A stretch of 23,203 nucleotides of DNA, from assembly GCA_964510785.1 (NCBI GenBank), contig CAZECM010000051.1, positions 1 through 23,203 on the forward strand, read 5' to 3'. Position numbers and translations under genes: made by a program. Shown here in pieces: positions 1-8,710 of this stretch. The DNA is from JAAYZM01 sp964510785. Its GTDB lineage: Bacteria; Actinomycetota; Actinomycetes; Actinomycetales; Cellulomonadaceae. Below the pieces are notes generated by a model, which searched no databases, was not told the origin of the DNA, and saw only the letters and a list, made by a program, of their open reading frames with translations. Every line of letters starts with the position of its first letter. The first letter of the stretch is position 1.

Positions 1-926
<926 letters not shown>

Positions 927-933
927 ACCCCCC

Positions 934-939
934 ACCCTA
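934..939 (-). promoter_or_regulatory. -10 box of ettA, probable leaderless promoter
   Basis: The minus strand reads TAGGGT, followed by 7 nt and then the GTG start at 926. No Shine-Dalgarno sequence fits between the box and the start, so the transcript probably begins at the start codon. Confidence 0.55.
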
Positions 940-973
940 TCCGGCCCTGCCCCCTCCCCCGATCGCCGCTTTG

Positions 974-979
974 TATCGT
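974..979 (+). promoter_or_regulatory. -10 box of the GNAT gene, probable leaderless promoter
   Basis: TATCGT lies 6 nt before the ATG at 986. The in-frame TTG at 971 falls inside the promoter and is therefore unlikely to be the start. Confidence 0.5.
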
Positions 980-985
980 GAGCCC

Positions 986-1519
986 ATGCCGCACTCCCCC
1001 GAGATCCGCACCTTCACGGACTCCGACGCCCCCGAGGTCACGGCACTGCTGCACCGGGCGTACGGCGAGCTCGCGGCCCGGGGCCTGAACTTCACGGCCG
1101 CGACGCAGGACGAGGCGACCACGAGGCATCGCGCCGCTGGAGGAGTGTCGTGGGTGCTCGTCGCGGAGGGCCGGATCGTCGCGACGATGACGATGTCCCT
1201 TCCGCCTTCGACCCAGCTGCGCACGCTGAGCACCGAGGCTGCCGCGCCGGGGCGGGCGTGGCTCAACCAGCTGGCCGTCGACCCGACCGAGCGGGGAACC
1301 GGGCTCGCGCGGCGGCTGCGCGACGAGGGGCTCACCTGGGCGCGAGCGGCGGGCGCGAGCGTCGTGGGCGTCGACACGGCCGAGCCCGCCACGAGTCTCG
1401 TCGACACCTACCGCCGGTGGGGGTTCGTCCAGCGCGAAGTGATCCAGTGGCCCGGGAAGACGTACCGGAGCGTCGTGATGACCAGCCCGCTCGACGGGCC
1501 GTTCGTCAGTCGACCGTGA
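986..1519 (+). CDS. GNAT family N-acetyltransferase
   Basis: This is a 177-residue single-domain GNAT protein that would transfer an acetyl group from acetyl-CoA to an unknown amine. Motif A, the acetyl-CoA pyrophosphate loop, is visible as LAVDPTERGTGLARRL in mid-protein (Q/R-x-x-G-x-G/A form). It is followed by the GVDTAEPA strand and the YRRWGFVQRE segment (motif B, Y..GF). ATG 986 was preferred over the upstream TTG because a TATCGT -10 box ends 6 nt before it. The 3' end overlaps the convergent pentapeptide-repeat gene by 14 bp. The substrate cannot be read from the sequence. Confidence 0.9.
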   Translation: MPHSPEIRTFTDSDAPEVTALLHRAYGELAARGLNFTAATQDEATTRHRAAGGVSWVLVAEGRIVATMTMSLPPSTQLRTLSTEAAAPGRAWLNQLAVDPTERGTGLARRLRDEGLTWARAAGASVVGVDTAEPATSLVDTYRRWGFVQREVIQWPGKTYRSVVMTSPLDGPFVSRP

Positions 1520-2114
1520 TGCGCAGGTGCGCCGCGAGCGCGGGAGCGAGCCGGTAGAGCTGCTCGCCGGAGATGGTCGCACCGGCCAGGCCCGCGAGGC
1601 CGTCGAGCCCGTCGAGGTCCGCGCCACGCAGGTCGCACTCCGTGAGCTGCGTACGCGTGACGTCGAGCCTGGCGATGCGGCAGTCGGTGAACGTCATGCG
1701 CCGGGCCGTCGCGTCGGCGAGGTCGAGGTCACCGATGACGACGCCCTCGAAACGCACGTCCCGCAGCCGCGAGCCGCGCAGGTTGACGAAGTCGAGCTTG
1801 CCCCCGCGGAACGTGACGTCCGCGAGGTCCGCGTCGTACACCTCGAGCGCCCCGAAACGACACGCGTCGACGACGACGTCCTGCAGCAGCGCCCCGACCA
1901 GCGAGAGCGACCCGGCGAGGCAGTCGGTCAACGTCGTGTCGACGAGCTGCGCGTTGCCGAGCCGCGTGCCCTCGAGCGTGCAGCGGACCAGCTCGCTGTC
2001 CACGAACCGCACACCGCGGGCATCCACGCCACTCAGGTCGAGCCGTTCGAGCCGGTATCCGTCGACCACGTCGTCCGGTGCCAGCACGCCGTCGAACAGC
2101 GGGAGGTCGGTCAT
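1506..2114 (-). CDS. Pentapeptide repeat-containing protein
   Basis: This 202-residue protein is built almost entirely of A(D/N)LXX-type five-residue repeats. Examples are LSGVDARGVRF, LEGTRLGNAQL, ADLADVTFRGGKLDF, LRGSRLRDVRFEG and LRGADLDGL. Such repeats fold into a right-handed quadrilateral beta-helix (family knowledge). Some members (Qnr, MfpA) mimic DNA and protect gyrase, but most have no known role and nothing here singles out gyrase protection. There is no signal peptide or membrane segment. The ATG at 2114 was chosen over an upstream GTG because TACGGT ends 7 nt before it. The gene is convergent with the GNAT gene and lies downstream of the ssb-GTPase unit, separated by inverted repeats. 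Confidence 0.88.
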   Translation of the reverse strand: MTDLPLFDGVLAPDDVVDGYRLERLDLSGVDARGVRFVDSELVRCTLEGTRLGNAQLVDTTLTDCLAGSLSLVGALLQDVVVDACRFGALEVYDADLADVTFRGGKLDFVNLRGSRLRDVRFEGVVIGDLDLADATARRMTFTDCRIARLDVTRTQLTECDLRGADLDGLDGLAGLAGATISGEQLYRLAPALAAHLRITVD

Positions 2115-2121
2115 GACCCCG

Positions 2122-2127
2122 ACCGTA
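2122..2127 (-). promoter_or_regulatory. -10 box of the pentapeptide-repeat gene, probable leaderless promoter
   Basis: The minus strand reads TACGGT, then 7 nt, then ATG at 2114. Confidence 0.5.
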
Positions 2128-2155
2128 CCCGCCACCACCCCCACTCCCGTTCGCG

Positions 2156-2219
2156 AGGTAGGCCCCAGCGCGCCAGGTAGGTCTCCTGCGGACCTACCTC
2201 ACCGCCGCCAGACCTACCT
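2156..2219. repeat. Four AGGTAGGYC motifs arranged as nested inverted repeats
   Basis: AGGTAGGCC occurs at 2156-2164 and AGGTAGGTC at 2175-2183. The reverse complement GACCTACCT occurs at 2191-2199 and 2211-2219. The inner pair makes a perfect 9-bp stem with a 7-nt loop. The outer pair can form a second stem around it with one G-T type mismatch. The block sits between the end of ssb (2264) and the promoter of the pentapeptide gene. It could be a U-run-less terminator for ssb, a DNA-binding site, or both. Confidence 0.75.
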
Positions 2220-2242
2220 CGCGGGGAGTGCCTCGCGGGGAG
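2218..2242. repeat. Tandem 11-bp direct repeat CTCGCGGGGAG
   Basis: Two identical copies are at 2218-2228 and 2232-2242, separated by 3 bp. They abut the AGGTAGGTC inverted repeats and lie just past the ssb stop codon. Function is unknown. Confidence 0.7.
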
Positions 2243-2263
2243 AGGTGGGAGTGGAGGGTGAGG

Positions 2264-2740
2264 TTAGAAGGCCGGTTCCAGCTCGCGGTCGGCCTTCGAG
2301 GGCGCACCGGCTCCCTCGTCGCCCGGCAGCTCCTCGGCGTCCGTGACGTCCACGGGCTCGCCGCTCCCGGCCGCCTCGCGGCGCACACGCACGAACGTGG
2401 TGCGCCCGCGGGCCAGGTCGTGGCCGATCGCCTGGGCGTGGATGACGAGGTTCTTGCGGTCCGCGCCCTCGCTCGTCTGCCACTCGTCGGTCGAGAGCCG
2501 TCCCGTGACGACCACGGGGTGCCCCGTCTCGACCGACTTCCAGATGTTCTCGGCGAGCTCGCCCCAGGCCTTCACCTCGAACCACTCGGTCTTGCCGTCC
2601 GTCCACTCGCCGGCCGCGTTCCGGCGGCGAGGGGTCGAGGCGACGCGGAGGGTGGTCCACTCCGTCTTGTCCGCGGTCACCCGCAGCTCCGGCTTCTTGG
2701 CCACCCAGCCCGTCACGGTGACGTACACGTCGTTGCTCAT
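2264..2740 (-). CDS. ssb: Single-stranded DNA-binding protein (SSB paralogue)
   Basis: This 158-residue protein has an OB fold covering about residues 1-110, with typical SSB strands: DVYVTVTGWVAKKPELRV, the KTEWFEVKAWGELAENI segment (usual SSB W/F-x-V-x-x-W-x-x-LAE motif) and VVVTGRLSTDEW. The C-terminal tail is short and acidic and ends ELEPAF, a weakened version of the D-D-x-P-F tip through which housekeeping SSB recruits partners. The start at 2740 has a good GGAGG Shine-Dalgarno 5 nt upstream. The gene follows the two GTPases (63-bp gap) and is not in the usual rpsF-ssb-rpsR operon. It is therefore probably the second, SsbB-like actinobacterial SSB rather than the essential replication SSB; this is an inference. 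Confidence 0.92.
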   Translation of the reverse strand: MSNDVYVTVTGWVAKKPELRVTADKTEWTTLRVASTPRRRNAAGEWTDGKTEWFEVKAWGELAENIWKSVETGHPVVVTGRLSTDEWQTSEGADRKNLVIHAQAIGHDLARGRTTFVRVRREAAGSGEPVDVTDAEELPGDEGAGAPSKADRELEPAF

Positions 2741-2803
2741 GATGCCTCCAGGTTCGAAGACCGGCACCCGCCGGTCGGTGTTCCCCGAGGTTGGAGCAGA
2801 TCG

Positions 2804-4387
2804 TCAGCCGGCGTGCGCGGCGGGGTCACGGCCTGTGGAACGGGGGGCGCCGTCCGCCGTCGTCCCCGCTCCCGTACCGGGTTCACGGGCGAGCTCGCGC
2901 ACCCGCCGGTGCTCCTCGAGCACGGTGCGCGTCGGGGCGACGAGCAGCTCGTCGACGACGGCGCCCAGCGCGCTGTGCCCTTCCCGGAGCACGGCCTCGC
3001 CACGCCGCCGGGCAGACCAGCGCCGCACGAACATCGCGGTGGGCGCGAGCACGACGCCGAGCAGCAGCGCGGCCCCACCACCCACCACCGCGGCATCGGC
3101 ACCGGGCCACACGAGCCCGCGCCCGGCGAGCAGCCCCATGAGCGCCTCGCCCGTCGCGACACCCACCCCGATGAGCGCCACGAGCAGCGCCACCACGGCA
3201 GCGACCTTGACGGCCACCGCCGCTCGCGACGGCCTCGCCTGCGTGCCCACACCGTCGAGCGCGCCGTCGAGCGCCCGCGCGAGGTGAGCGACGCCCGGCA
3301 GGGCAGCAGCGAGCGACTCCGCCCAGCGCGGTGTCAACCCCGCCTCGAGCTGATCGAGCCACCGCGAGCGCGCGAGCTGCACCGTGTCGTGCCCGACGGC
3401 ACCGAAGGACGGCACCCGCACGTCGTTGCCCCGCACCACGGCCTCCACGGCCTCGGCGATCTGGGGCACACCCGCCGCCTCGGCCACGGCGTCGACGAAC
3501 TGCTCGCGCGGGAAAGTCTCCGGCTCGCCGTCGGCCACCTGCGTGAGCACGAGCGCGGCCGCGTCGTGCAGCTCCGCACCCGCACGCTCGGCAGCGACGG
3601 AACGGCGGCCGACGGCGGCCCCCAGCCGCGCGCGCAGCGTGTCGACCCCCTCGTCCGTGCGCGCCGAGACGCTCAGCACCGGCACTCCGTGCAGGCCGTC
3701 CTCCGCGAGCAGGCGCCCGACGTCGGCCGCGAGCCCGGCCCGCTGGTCGGGCGGCACCGTGTCGACCTGGTTGAGGACCACGAGCATCGCCGCCTCGTGC
3801 GCGCGCAGGCGACGCAGGTAGCCGGAGTGGAGGGCGTCGTCGGCGTACTTCTGCGGGTCCACGACCCACACGAGCAGGTCGACCATGGGCAGCAGCCGGT
3901 CCACGACCTCGCGGTGGGCGGGGTCGATCGAGTCGTGGTCGGGCAGGTCGAGGAGCACGAGCCCGCGCAGCTCCGCCTCGGCGTCACCGAGCAGGTCACT
4001 CTCGCGCTCGATGCGCCGATCGAGGTCCACGCCGAGCCACTCGAGCAGCGGGTCGGCCTGGCCGCCCCACGTGCATGCCGTGACCTTGGACGTGGTGGGC
4101 CGGGTGACGCCGACGTCGGCGAACTCGAAGTCCGTCAGGGCGTTGAAGAGGCTCGACTTGCCGGAGCCTGTGCCGCCCACGAGCGCCACGACCGTGTGGT
4201 CCACCCCGAGCTCGAGCCGCTCGCGCACGCCCTCGAGCGCCTCGGTGACCCGCTCGACCACGCGCCCGTCGAGCCGCGTACCGCCCACCTCGAGCGCACG
4301 GGTGATCTCGCTCGCCCGGTGCGTCAGGCCCGACGTCGCAGAGCCGCCCGAGCTGCCCCCGGCGCGGTGGCTCTGGGGCGCGTTCAC
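2804..4387 (-). CDS. Membrane-anchored GTPase, dynamin-like/YfjP type
   Basis: This is a 527-residue GTPase. G1 is GGTGSGKSS (residues 71-79), TRPTTSK is the switch I region, G3 is DLPDHDS (147-153), G4 is NQVD (206-209) and G5 is SVSART. A helical region follows, with two hydrophobic membrane segments at about 389-413 and 434-454 and a charged C-terminal tail. The start is GTG and overlaps the stop of the upstream GTPase in a GTGA tetranucleotide, so translation is probably coupled. Tandem GTPase pairs of this shape act in membrane remodelling or septum stability in other actinobacteria (for example Streptomyces DynA/DynB). Equivalence is an inference from layout, not shown here. Confidence 0.88.
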   Translation of the reverse strand: MNAPQSHRAGGSSGGSATSGLTHRASEITRALEVGGTRLDGRVVERVTEALEGVRERLELGVDHTVVALVGGTGSGKSSLFNALTDFEFADVGVTRPTTSKVTACTWGGQADPLLEWLGVDLDRRIERESDLLGDAEAELRGLVLLDLPDHDSIDPAHREVVDRLLPMVDLLVWVVDPQKYADDALHSGYLRRLRAHEAAMLVVLNQVDTVPPDQRAGLAADVGRLLAEDGLHGVPVLSVSARTDEGVDTLRARLGAAVGRRSVAAERAGAELHDAAALVLTQVADGEPETFPREQFVDAVAEAAGVPQIAEAVEAVVRGNDVRVPSFGAVGHDTVQLARSRWLDQLEAGLTPRWAESLAAALPGVAHLARALDGALDGVGTQARPSRAAVAVKVAAVVALLVALIGVGVATGEALMGLLAGRGLVWPGADAAVVGGGAALLLGVVLAPTAMFVRRWSARRRGEAVLREGHSALGAVVDELLVAPTRTVLEEHRRVRELAREPGTGAGTTADGAPRSTGRDPAAHAG

Positions 4388-6123
4388 GAGGCCGCCTTGA
4401 GGACGGCGAGGCGCAGGCGCAGGGTCGCGGCGGCGTCTTCAGCAAGGTGGGGCGTGTCGAGGACGCCGACGACGGCGGCCAGCTCACCCGCCACCACGTC
4501 GTCGGTGCGCGTCAGCAGCTGGGCGCGTGTGGCCTCGACCGCGGACCCGGCTCCCGGGCCCACGAGGGAGCGCAGCAGACCGGTGGCCGGTTCGAGCCCC
4601 GCGCCCGCGGCGAGCACGAGCCCCTCGAGCCCGCCGTCGCCGAGTGCCGAGACGGCCTTGCGCCAGCGCCGCTGTGCCTTGCGATCGGTGCCACCGCCCG
4701 CGCCGAGTGCGGCCGTTGCGGCGGCGACGGCGTGCTTGGCACTCGAGACCCAGTCGGCCGCGGACTCGTCGGCCTGTGTCGCACGTTCGGCTCGACGCAG
4801 CTCCGCGGGGTTCGCACCACCGTCGGCTTCTGACTGCCACATCGCGACGACGCCGCGTCCAAGGCCGCCGCGCGCCTCGAGGTGCGTCTCGATCGCCTCC
4901 GCGGCGAGCTCGCCCGCGGAGTACAGGGAGACACGGGTCGAGGCGCGCAGGTCCGCGGTGAGGGAACTGAGCGCCTCCGCGCGCGCACGGGCCACCCGCC
5001 GCCCGCCCGAGATGCGCCCGCGGCGCGACACCACACCCCACAGCGGCGCACCGGTGGCCGTGAGCTGCGCCCAGCGCGAGTGCGCCGTTCCTGCCGCGAC
5101 CTCTCCGGCGATCACCCGCCCGCGCGCCGAGGCGGCCGGCGCCTCGAGCACGGGAGCGAGCTCCGAGCGGACCGCGTGGGCGGCGTCGGCCTGTGCCTGC
5201 ACGGCCTCGGCGAGCTCGTCGACCCACGGTCGCAGGGCCGCGAGCGAGCCGCGCAATGTCCGGGAGATCACCGAGCGCGCACGGTCCGGGCCCGCGAGCA
5301 TCGTGAGCCACCGGCCGATCGGCGCGACGGCCTTCGGGTCCAACATGCCCTCGTGCGGGCCGACGTCGGCCACCACGAACAACGGGACCGACGCCATCCC
5401 CCGCGAACGCAACCTGCCGAGCAGGTCCCCGCGCACGGTCGTGAGCGCCTCGGGTGGGACGCGGTTGAGGACCATGGCGATCGAGGCGCCGCGCGCCATG
5501 GCGTCGTCGAGGATGCGCCACGGGAGCGCGTCACCGTAGCGGGCCGCCGTCGTGACGAAGAGCCACAGGTCGGCCGCCTCGAGCAGGCGGTGGGCCGTGT
5601 CGCGGTTGGTCTCGAGGACGGAGTCGATGTCCGGCGCGTCGAGGAGTGCGAGTCCCCGTGGCACCGCCTCGTTGGCCACCACCTCGACGGCGTCGAGCAC
5701 GGGGTGGGCCGCCATGAGGTCGGCGTCGTCCGGGTGGTGGGCGAGCACGGGGCGGCGCGTCGTCGGGCGCAGCACCCCGGCCTGGGTGACCTCGGTGCCG
5801 AGCACGGAGTTCACGAGCGTCGACTTGCCCGCTCCCGTGGAACCGGCGACGACGACGATCGCCGGGGCGGACAGGTCCGAGAGCCGGGGCAGGAGGTGGT
5901 CGTCGAGCTGGTCGAGCAGCCTGGTGCGCGAGGCCCTCGCCTCCGTCGCACCGTCCACGTCGAGCGGGAACTGCGTCGCCGCGACGTCCCGGCGCAGGTC
6001 GCGGATCGCGTCGAGGAGCGTGCGGGAGACCTCGGGTGGGGCGTGCTGGTCGTGACCGGTGGCCCCGGCGGCGCCCGTGTCTGGGCTCGGCCCGGCTGCG
6101 GGCACTGAGGTCGCGGCGGTCAC
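4384..6123 (-). CDS. Dynamin-like GTPase, first gene of the coupled GTPase pair
   Basis: This 579-residue P-loop GTPase has G1 GSTGAGKS at about residues 94-101, TQAGVLRPTTRRP as switch I, and LALLDAPDIDS as G3. Its G4 is altered, NRVP instead of NKxD, so base recognition may be relaxed. The second half is alanine-rich helix without a clear membrane segment. GTG 6123 is chosen as start. An open frame continues upstream to 6339, but it would run through tRNA-Arg on the opposite strand and encode an artefactual TRTCNLRIRRPLLYPLSYGG stretch. The gene overlaps the next GTPase by 4 bp. The two probably form a hetero-complex at the membrane (inference). Confidence 0.86.
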   Translation of the reverse strand: MTAATSVPAAGPSPDTGAAGATGHDQHAPPEVSRTLLDAIRDLRRDVAATQFPLDVDGATEARASRTRLLDQLDDHLLPRLSDLSAPAIVVVAGSTGAGKSTLVNSVLGTEVTQAGVLRPTTRRPVLAHHPDDADLMAAHPVLDAVEVVANEAVPRGLALLDAPDIDSVLETNRDTAHRLLEAADLWLFVTTAARYGDALPWRILDDAMARGASIAMVLNRVPPEALTTVRGDLLGRLRSRGMASVPLFVVADVGPHEGMLDPKAVAPIGRWLTMLAGPDRARSVISRTLRGSLAALRPWVDELAEAVQAQADAAHAVRSELAPVLEAPAASARGRVIAGEVAAGTAHSRWAQLTATGAPLWGVVSRRGRISGGRRVARARAEALSSLTADLRASTRVSLYSAGELAAEAIETHLEARGGLGRGVVAMWQSEADGGANPAELRRAERATQADESAADWVSSAKHAVAAATAALGAGGGTDRKAQRRWRKAVSALGDGGLEGLVLAAGAGLEPATGLLRSLVGPGAGSAVEATRAQLLTRTDDVVAGELAAVVGVLDTPHLAEDAAATLRLRLAVLKAAS

Positions 6124-6249
6124 AGTGCCATCTTCCCTGGTCGCGACGCCTGCAGCCAAACAACGCGCAGGCGGTGGCGTGACGCGTACCCTGGTTGCCG
6201 CTTGCTGGTGCTGCCGGGTGGTGGCGCTGGCTCGCACGTCGGTGCCATG

Positions 6250-6325
<76 letters not shown>

Positions 6326-6350
6326 CTCGTCGGTCCCACGTAGCGGGAGC

Positions 6351-6375
6351 CTCATCTAGCTCTTGAGGAGATGAG
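6351..6375 (-). terminator. Hairpin at the 3' end of the epimerase gene
   Basis: CTCATCT (6351-6357) and AGATGAG (6369-6375) form a perfect 7-bp stem with an 11-nt loop. It overlaps the last codons and stop of the leftward epimerase gene and lies 25 bp past the tRNA. There is no U-run, so terminator function is only possible. Confidence 0.35.
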
Positions 6376-7276
6376 TGATCCCGCTCCGGTAGCTGGTGAT
6401 CGGGAAGTCGGGGAACCGCGTCGCGAACTTGGTCGAGTCGAAGATGTTGTCCTGACGGTAGCGGGGCAGGAGCTCCTCGGCCTCTCTGACCGACGGGTTG
6501 AACATGCCACCGATGCGGAACGCCAGTCGCGGAACGGTGCTGTACCGGATCTTCTCGCCGACGACGTGGGAGGCGATGTCGATCATCTCGTCGTAGGTGA
6601 GGCGGTCCGGGTCGCAGGGCAGGTGCCAGGTCTGGCTGTAGGCGTCGGGCGTGTTCCCGATGAGTGCCAAGGCTCGGCTGGCGTCCGGGGTCCAGATGAG
6701 GGTGCGCTTCGTGCGGGCATTGAGCGGCACGATCGGTCGCTTCCCGCGCTTGATGCGGTCGAAGATCGCGGAGTTGGTCAGGCTCTGGGTCTTGCCGGGT
6801 CCGTAGAACTCCGGCGCCCGGCAGATCACCGCGTCGATCGAGCCCGCATCCATCTCGGCCAGCAGCATCGTCGCGATCTGCGCGCGGACCGTGGCCTTGC
6901 GTCCCACCGGCTCGAAGGCGGTGTCCTCGGTCTGAGGTGCCGAGGTCCGCGGATACATGTAGGTGTTGTCGAAGAAGACCAGCCGTGCTCCGTGGCTCTG
7001 GCATGCGGCGATCGTGTTCGCCATCATCCTCGGGAACTGACGCTCCCAGAGCCCGGAGTCCATGGGGAGCCCCGCGGTGAAGTAGACGATGTCGCTGCCC
7101 TCCACAGCGGCGGCCGTGGCCTCGGCGTTCGTGAGGTCGGCCGAGAAGAGCCGGTCGGTCTCGTGGACCTTGCGGGGGTTCCGGCTCACCAGACGGATGT
7201 CGTGGGTGAAGCTCTGGTGCAATTCGCGGGTGAGCTCCTCGGCGATCTGGCCGCCTGCTCCGAGCACTGTCTGCAT
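6356..7276 (-). CDS. NAD-dependent epimerase/dehydratase (extended SDR-like)
   Basis: This 306-residue Rossmann-fold protein begins with the nucleotide-binding glycine motif GAGGQIAEEL at residues 6-15. It has an acidic FSADLTN segment after the third strand and the extended-SDR-like core FFDNTYMYP. The CRAPEFYGPGKT segment has the YGP motif typical of sugar epimerase/isoflavone-reductase-like proteins. The usual YxxxK pair is not clean, so it may be an atypical NAD(P)H-binding reductase. The start at 7276 has AAGGA upstream. It is the last gene of a TetR/DJ-1-like/epimerase unit (30-bp gap to the DJ-1 gene), so it is probably induced with it. Substrate is unknown. Confidence 0.88.
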   Translation of the reverse strand: MQTVLGAGGQIAEELTRELHQSFTHDIRLVSRNPRKVHETDRLFSADLTNAEATAAAVEGSDIVYFTAGLPMDSGLWERQFPRMMANTIAACQSHGARLVFFDNTYMYPRTSAPQTEDTAFEPVGRKATVRAQIATMLLAEMDAGSIDAVICRAPEFYGPGKTQSLTNSAIFDRIKRGKRPIVPLNARTKRTLIWTPDASRALALIGNTPDAYSQTWHLPCDPDRLTYDEMIDIASHVVGEKIRYSTVPRLAFRIGGMFNPSVREAEELLPRYRQDNIFDSTKFATRFPDFPITSYRSGITHLLKS

Positions 7277-7306
7277 GGTCCTGTCCTTCGCGTGACGCGT
7301 CGGTGG

Positions 7307-7993
7307 TCAGAGGAGGGCAGCGACCTTGGTCGCGGTCTCCTTGGCCGAGCCGGGGTTCTGTCCGGTGACGAGGTTGCCGTCGACGACGGCGTTGGAGACG
7401 AAGGGCAGCAGCGCCTTCGAGTAGTGCGCGCCGCGCTCCTGGATGCGTTGCTCGACGTTGTAGGGGACGAGCTTGCTGACGCGGGCGAGGATCTCCTCGC
7501 GCCAGGAGAACCCGGTGAGATTGCGGCCGGAGACGAGGTAGGAGCCGTCGGAGAGGGTGGTGTCGAGCAGGCCGCAGTAGCCGTGGCAGACCGCGCCGAC
7601 GACGCCCCCGCGTTCGAAGATCTCGCGGGTGACTCGCTGCAGACCGGTGCTGCCGGGGAAGTCGAACATGACGGCGTGTCCGCCGGTGAAGTAGATCGCG
7701 TCATAGCCGGCGGAGTCGACCTCCTCAGCGTTGAGGGTGTTCTCCAGCAGCGCCATCCTCGCGGGGTCCTCATGCCACGACCGGGCGGACTTGTCCAAGT
7801 TGGGGAACTTCAACGACCGGGGCTCCAGGGGCGACGTCCCGCCCGTGGGGCTCACGATCGTCTGCTCGAAGCCGCGCCCCTCGAAGATGTCGTAGGCATG
7901 GGTCAGCTCCGAGAGCCACAGCCCGGTCGGATGCGATGAGTCCACTTCGTAGTGGCTGACATTGGTGACGACGATCAAGATGCGTTTGCTCAT
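7307..7993 (-). CDS. Type 1 glutamine amidotransferase/DJ-1-PfpI family protein (Hsp31-like)
   Basis: This 228-residue protein has the DJ-1/PfpI fold. Known relatives are glutathione-independent glyoxalases (methylglyoxal to lactate), deglycases or chaperones. The N-terminus RILIVVTNVSHYE and the TGLWLSEL segment with Glu29 are typical of the Hsp31 branch. GGH is at 104-106, and the nucleophile elbow AVCHGY places Cys136-His137 at the active site. The ATG at 7993 is taken as start because the family begins MSKRILIV; an ATG three codons earlier (8002) is also possible. It lies 19 bp after the TetR gene and 30 bp before the epimerase gene. A carbonyl-detoxifying role regulated by the TetR protein is the best guess. 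Confidence 0.9.
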   Translation of the reverse strand: MSKRILIVVTNVSHYEVDSSHPTGLWLSELTHAYDIFEGRGFEQTIVSPTGGTSPLEPRSLKFPNLDKSARSWHEDPARMALLENTLNAEEVDSAGYDAIYFTGGHAVMFDFPGSTGLQRVTREIFERGGVVGAVCHGYCGLLDTTLSDGSYLVSGRNLTGFSWREEILARVSKLVPYNVEQRIQERGAHYSKALLPFVSNAVVDGNLVTGQNPGSAKETATKVAALL

Positions 7994-8012
7994 GGGTTCC
8001 ATCGACTCTCGT

Positions 8013-8597
8013 TCACGCGGCAGGAGGGAAGACGGCGGCGACAGTCGAGCGCACTCGCTCGTCGATGGCCGCCTGGTCGGTGTTGGCGAGCTTGCCGTCG
8101 AGGTGCAGGAAGGCCAGCCCGTGGGCGAGCGACCAGCCCGCCGTCGCCAAGGCGACAGGATCGGACTGCGGGAAGACCTCGGCCATGACGGCGGCGAGAT
8201 CCTCGTGCAGCGCGCCGGCCGCGCGCACGCGCTCATCGTCCTGGTCGTCGCAGGGACGACCGAACATCAGCCTGAAGAGCGCCGGCCGCCGCAGGGCAAA
8301 GTTCACGTAGTCGACCACGAGCTCACCGACCTCGCCAGCGGACGACGGGGGTGGCCGCCCATCGGTCAGTTCCATCATCAGAGCGCGCAGCCCCTGGACA
8401 GCCAGCGCCGACTCCAGCGCGTCGCGGTCCGCGAAGTGCCGGTACGGGGCGGCCGTGGTCACACCCGCCCGACGCGCAAGCGCTCGCAGGGAGAACTCCT
8501 CGCCGGCCTCGAGCATCTCCAGCGCGGCTGCGACCAGTGCCGCGCGCAGGTCACCGTGGTGATAGCCCGCTTTGGTCAAGGTCGTAGTCAACGACAT
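8013..8597 (-). CDS. TetR/AcrR family transcriptional regulator
   Basis: This 194-residue repressor has an N-terminal HTH at about residues 17-62 (HHGDLRAALVAAALEMLEAG, then FSLRALARRAGVTTAAPYRHFADRDAL). An all-helical ligand domain with VVDYVNFALRRPALFRLMFG follows, as in the TetR C-terminal WHG-type group. It is the first gene of the unit TetR/DJ-1-like/epimerase. A perfect palindrome overlapping its promoter makes autoregulation very likely. The start is uncertain by two codons. ATG 8597 lies only 2 nt after GGAGG, whereas TTG 8591 has a better 8-nt spacing. Confidence 0.93.
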   Translation of the reverse strand: MSLTTTLTKAGYHHGDLRAALVAAALEMLEAGEEFSLRALARRAGVTTAAPYRHFADRDALESALAVQGLRALMMELTDGRPPPSSAGEVGELVVDYVNFALRRPALFRLMFGRPCDDQDDERVRAAGALHEDLAAVMAEVFPQSDPVALATAGWSLAHGLAFLHLDGKLANTDQAAIDERVRSTVAAVFPPAA

Positions 8598-8610
8598 TCC
8601 CTCCCATGGA

Positions 8611-8629
8611 GTAAGCGATGCTTACATTA
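8611..8629 (-). promoter_or_regulatory. TetR operator overlapping the promoter
   Basis: GTAAGC-GAT-GCTTAC at 8611-8625 is a perfect 6+3+6 palindrome. On the minus strand a TAATGT -10 box (8624-8629) overlaps one arm, so bound repressor would block polymerase. Transcription would start inside the operator, leaving about 20 nt of leader with GGGAGG before the TetR gene. Confidence 0.75.
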
Positions 8630-8710
8630 GCAGGAAGGCACAGCAAGAGCACCGCCCGCCGCGTCACAGGTCATGTGTCGGCGCGAAGACGCCCGCGCCT
8701 CACGATCGCG

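Noticed and set aside
2228..5539. Open frame of 1103 codons on the plus strand
   Set aside because: It is antisense to ssb and the two GTPases, arginine/proline/histidine-rich without domains, and results from codon bias in GC-rich DNA.
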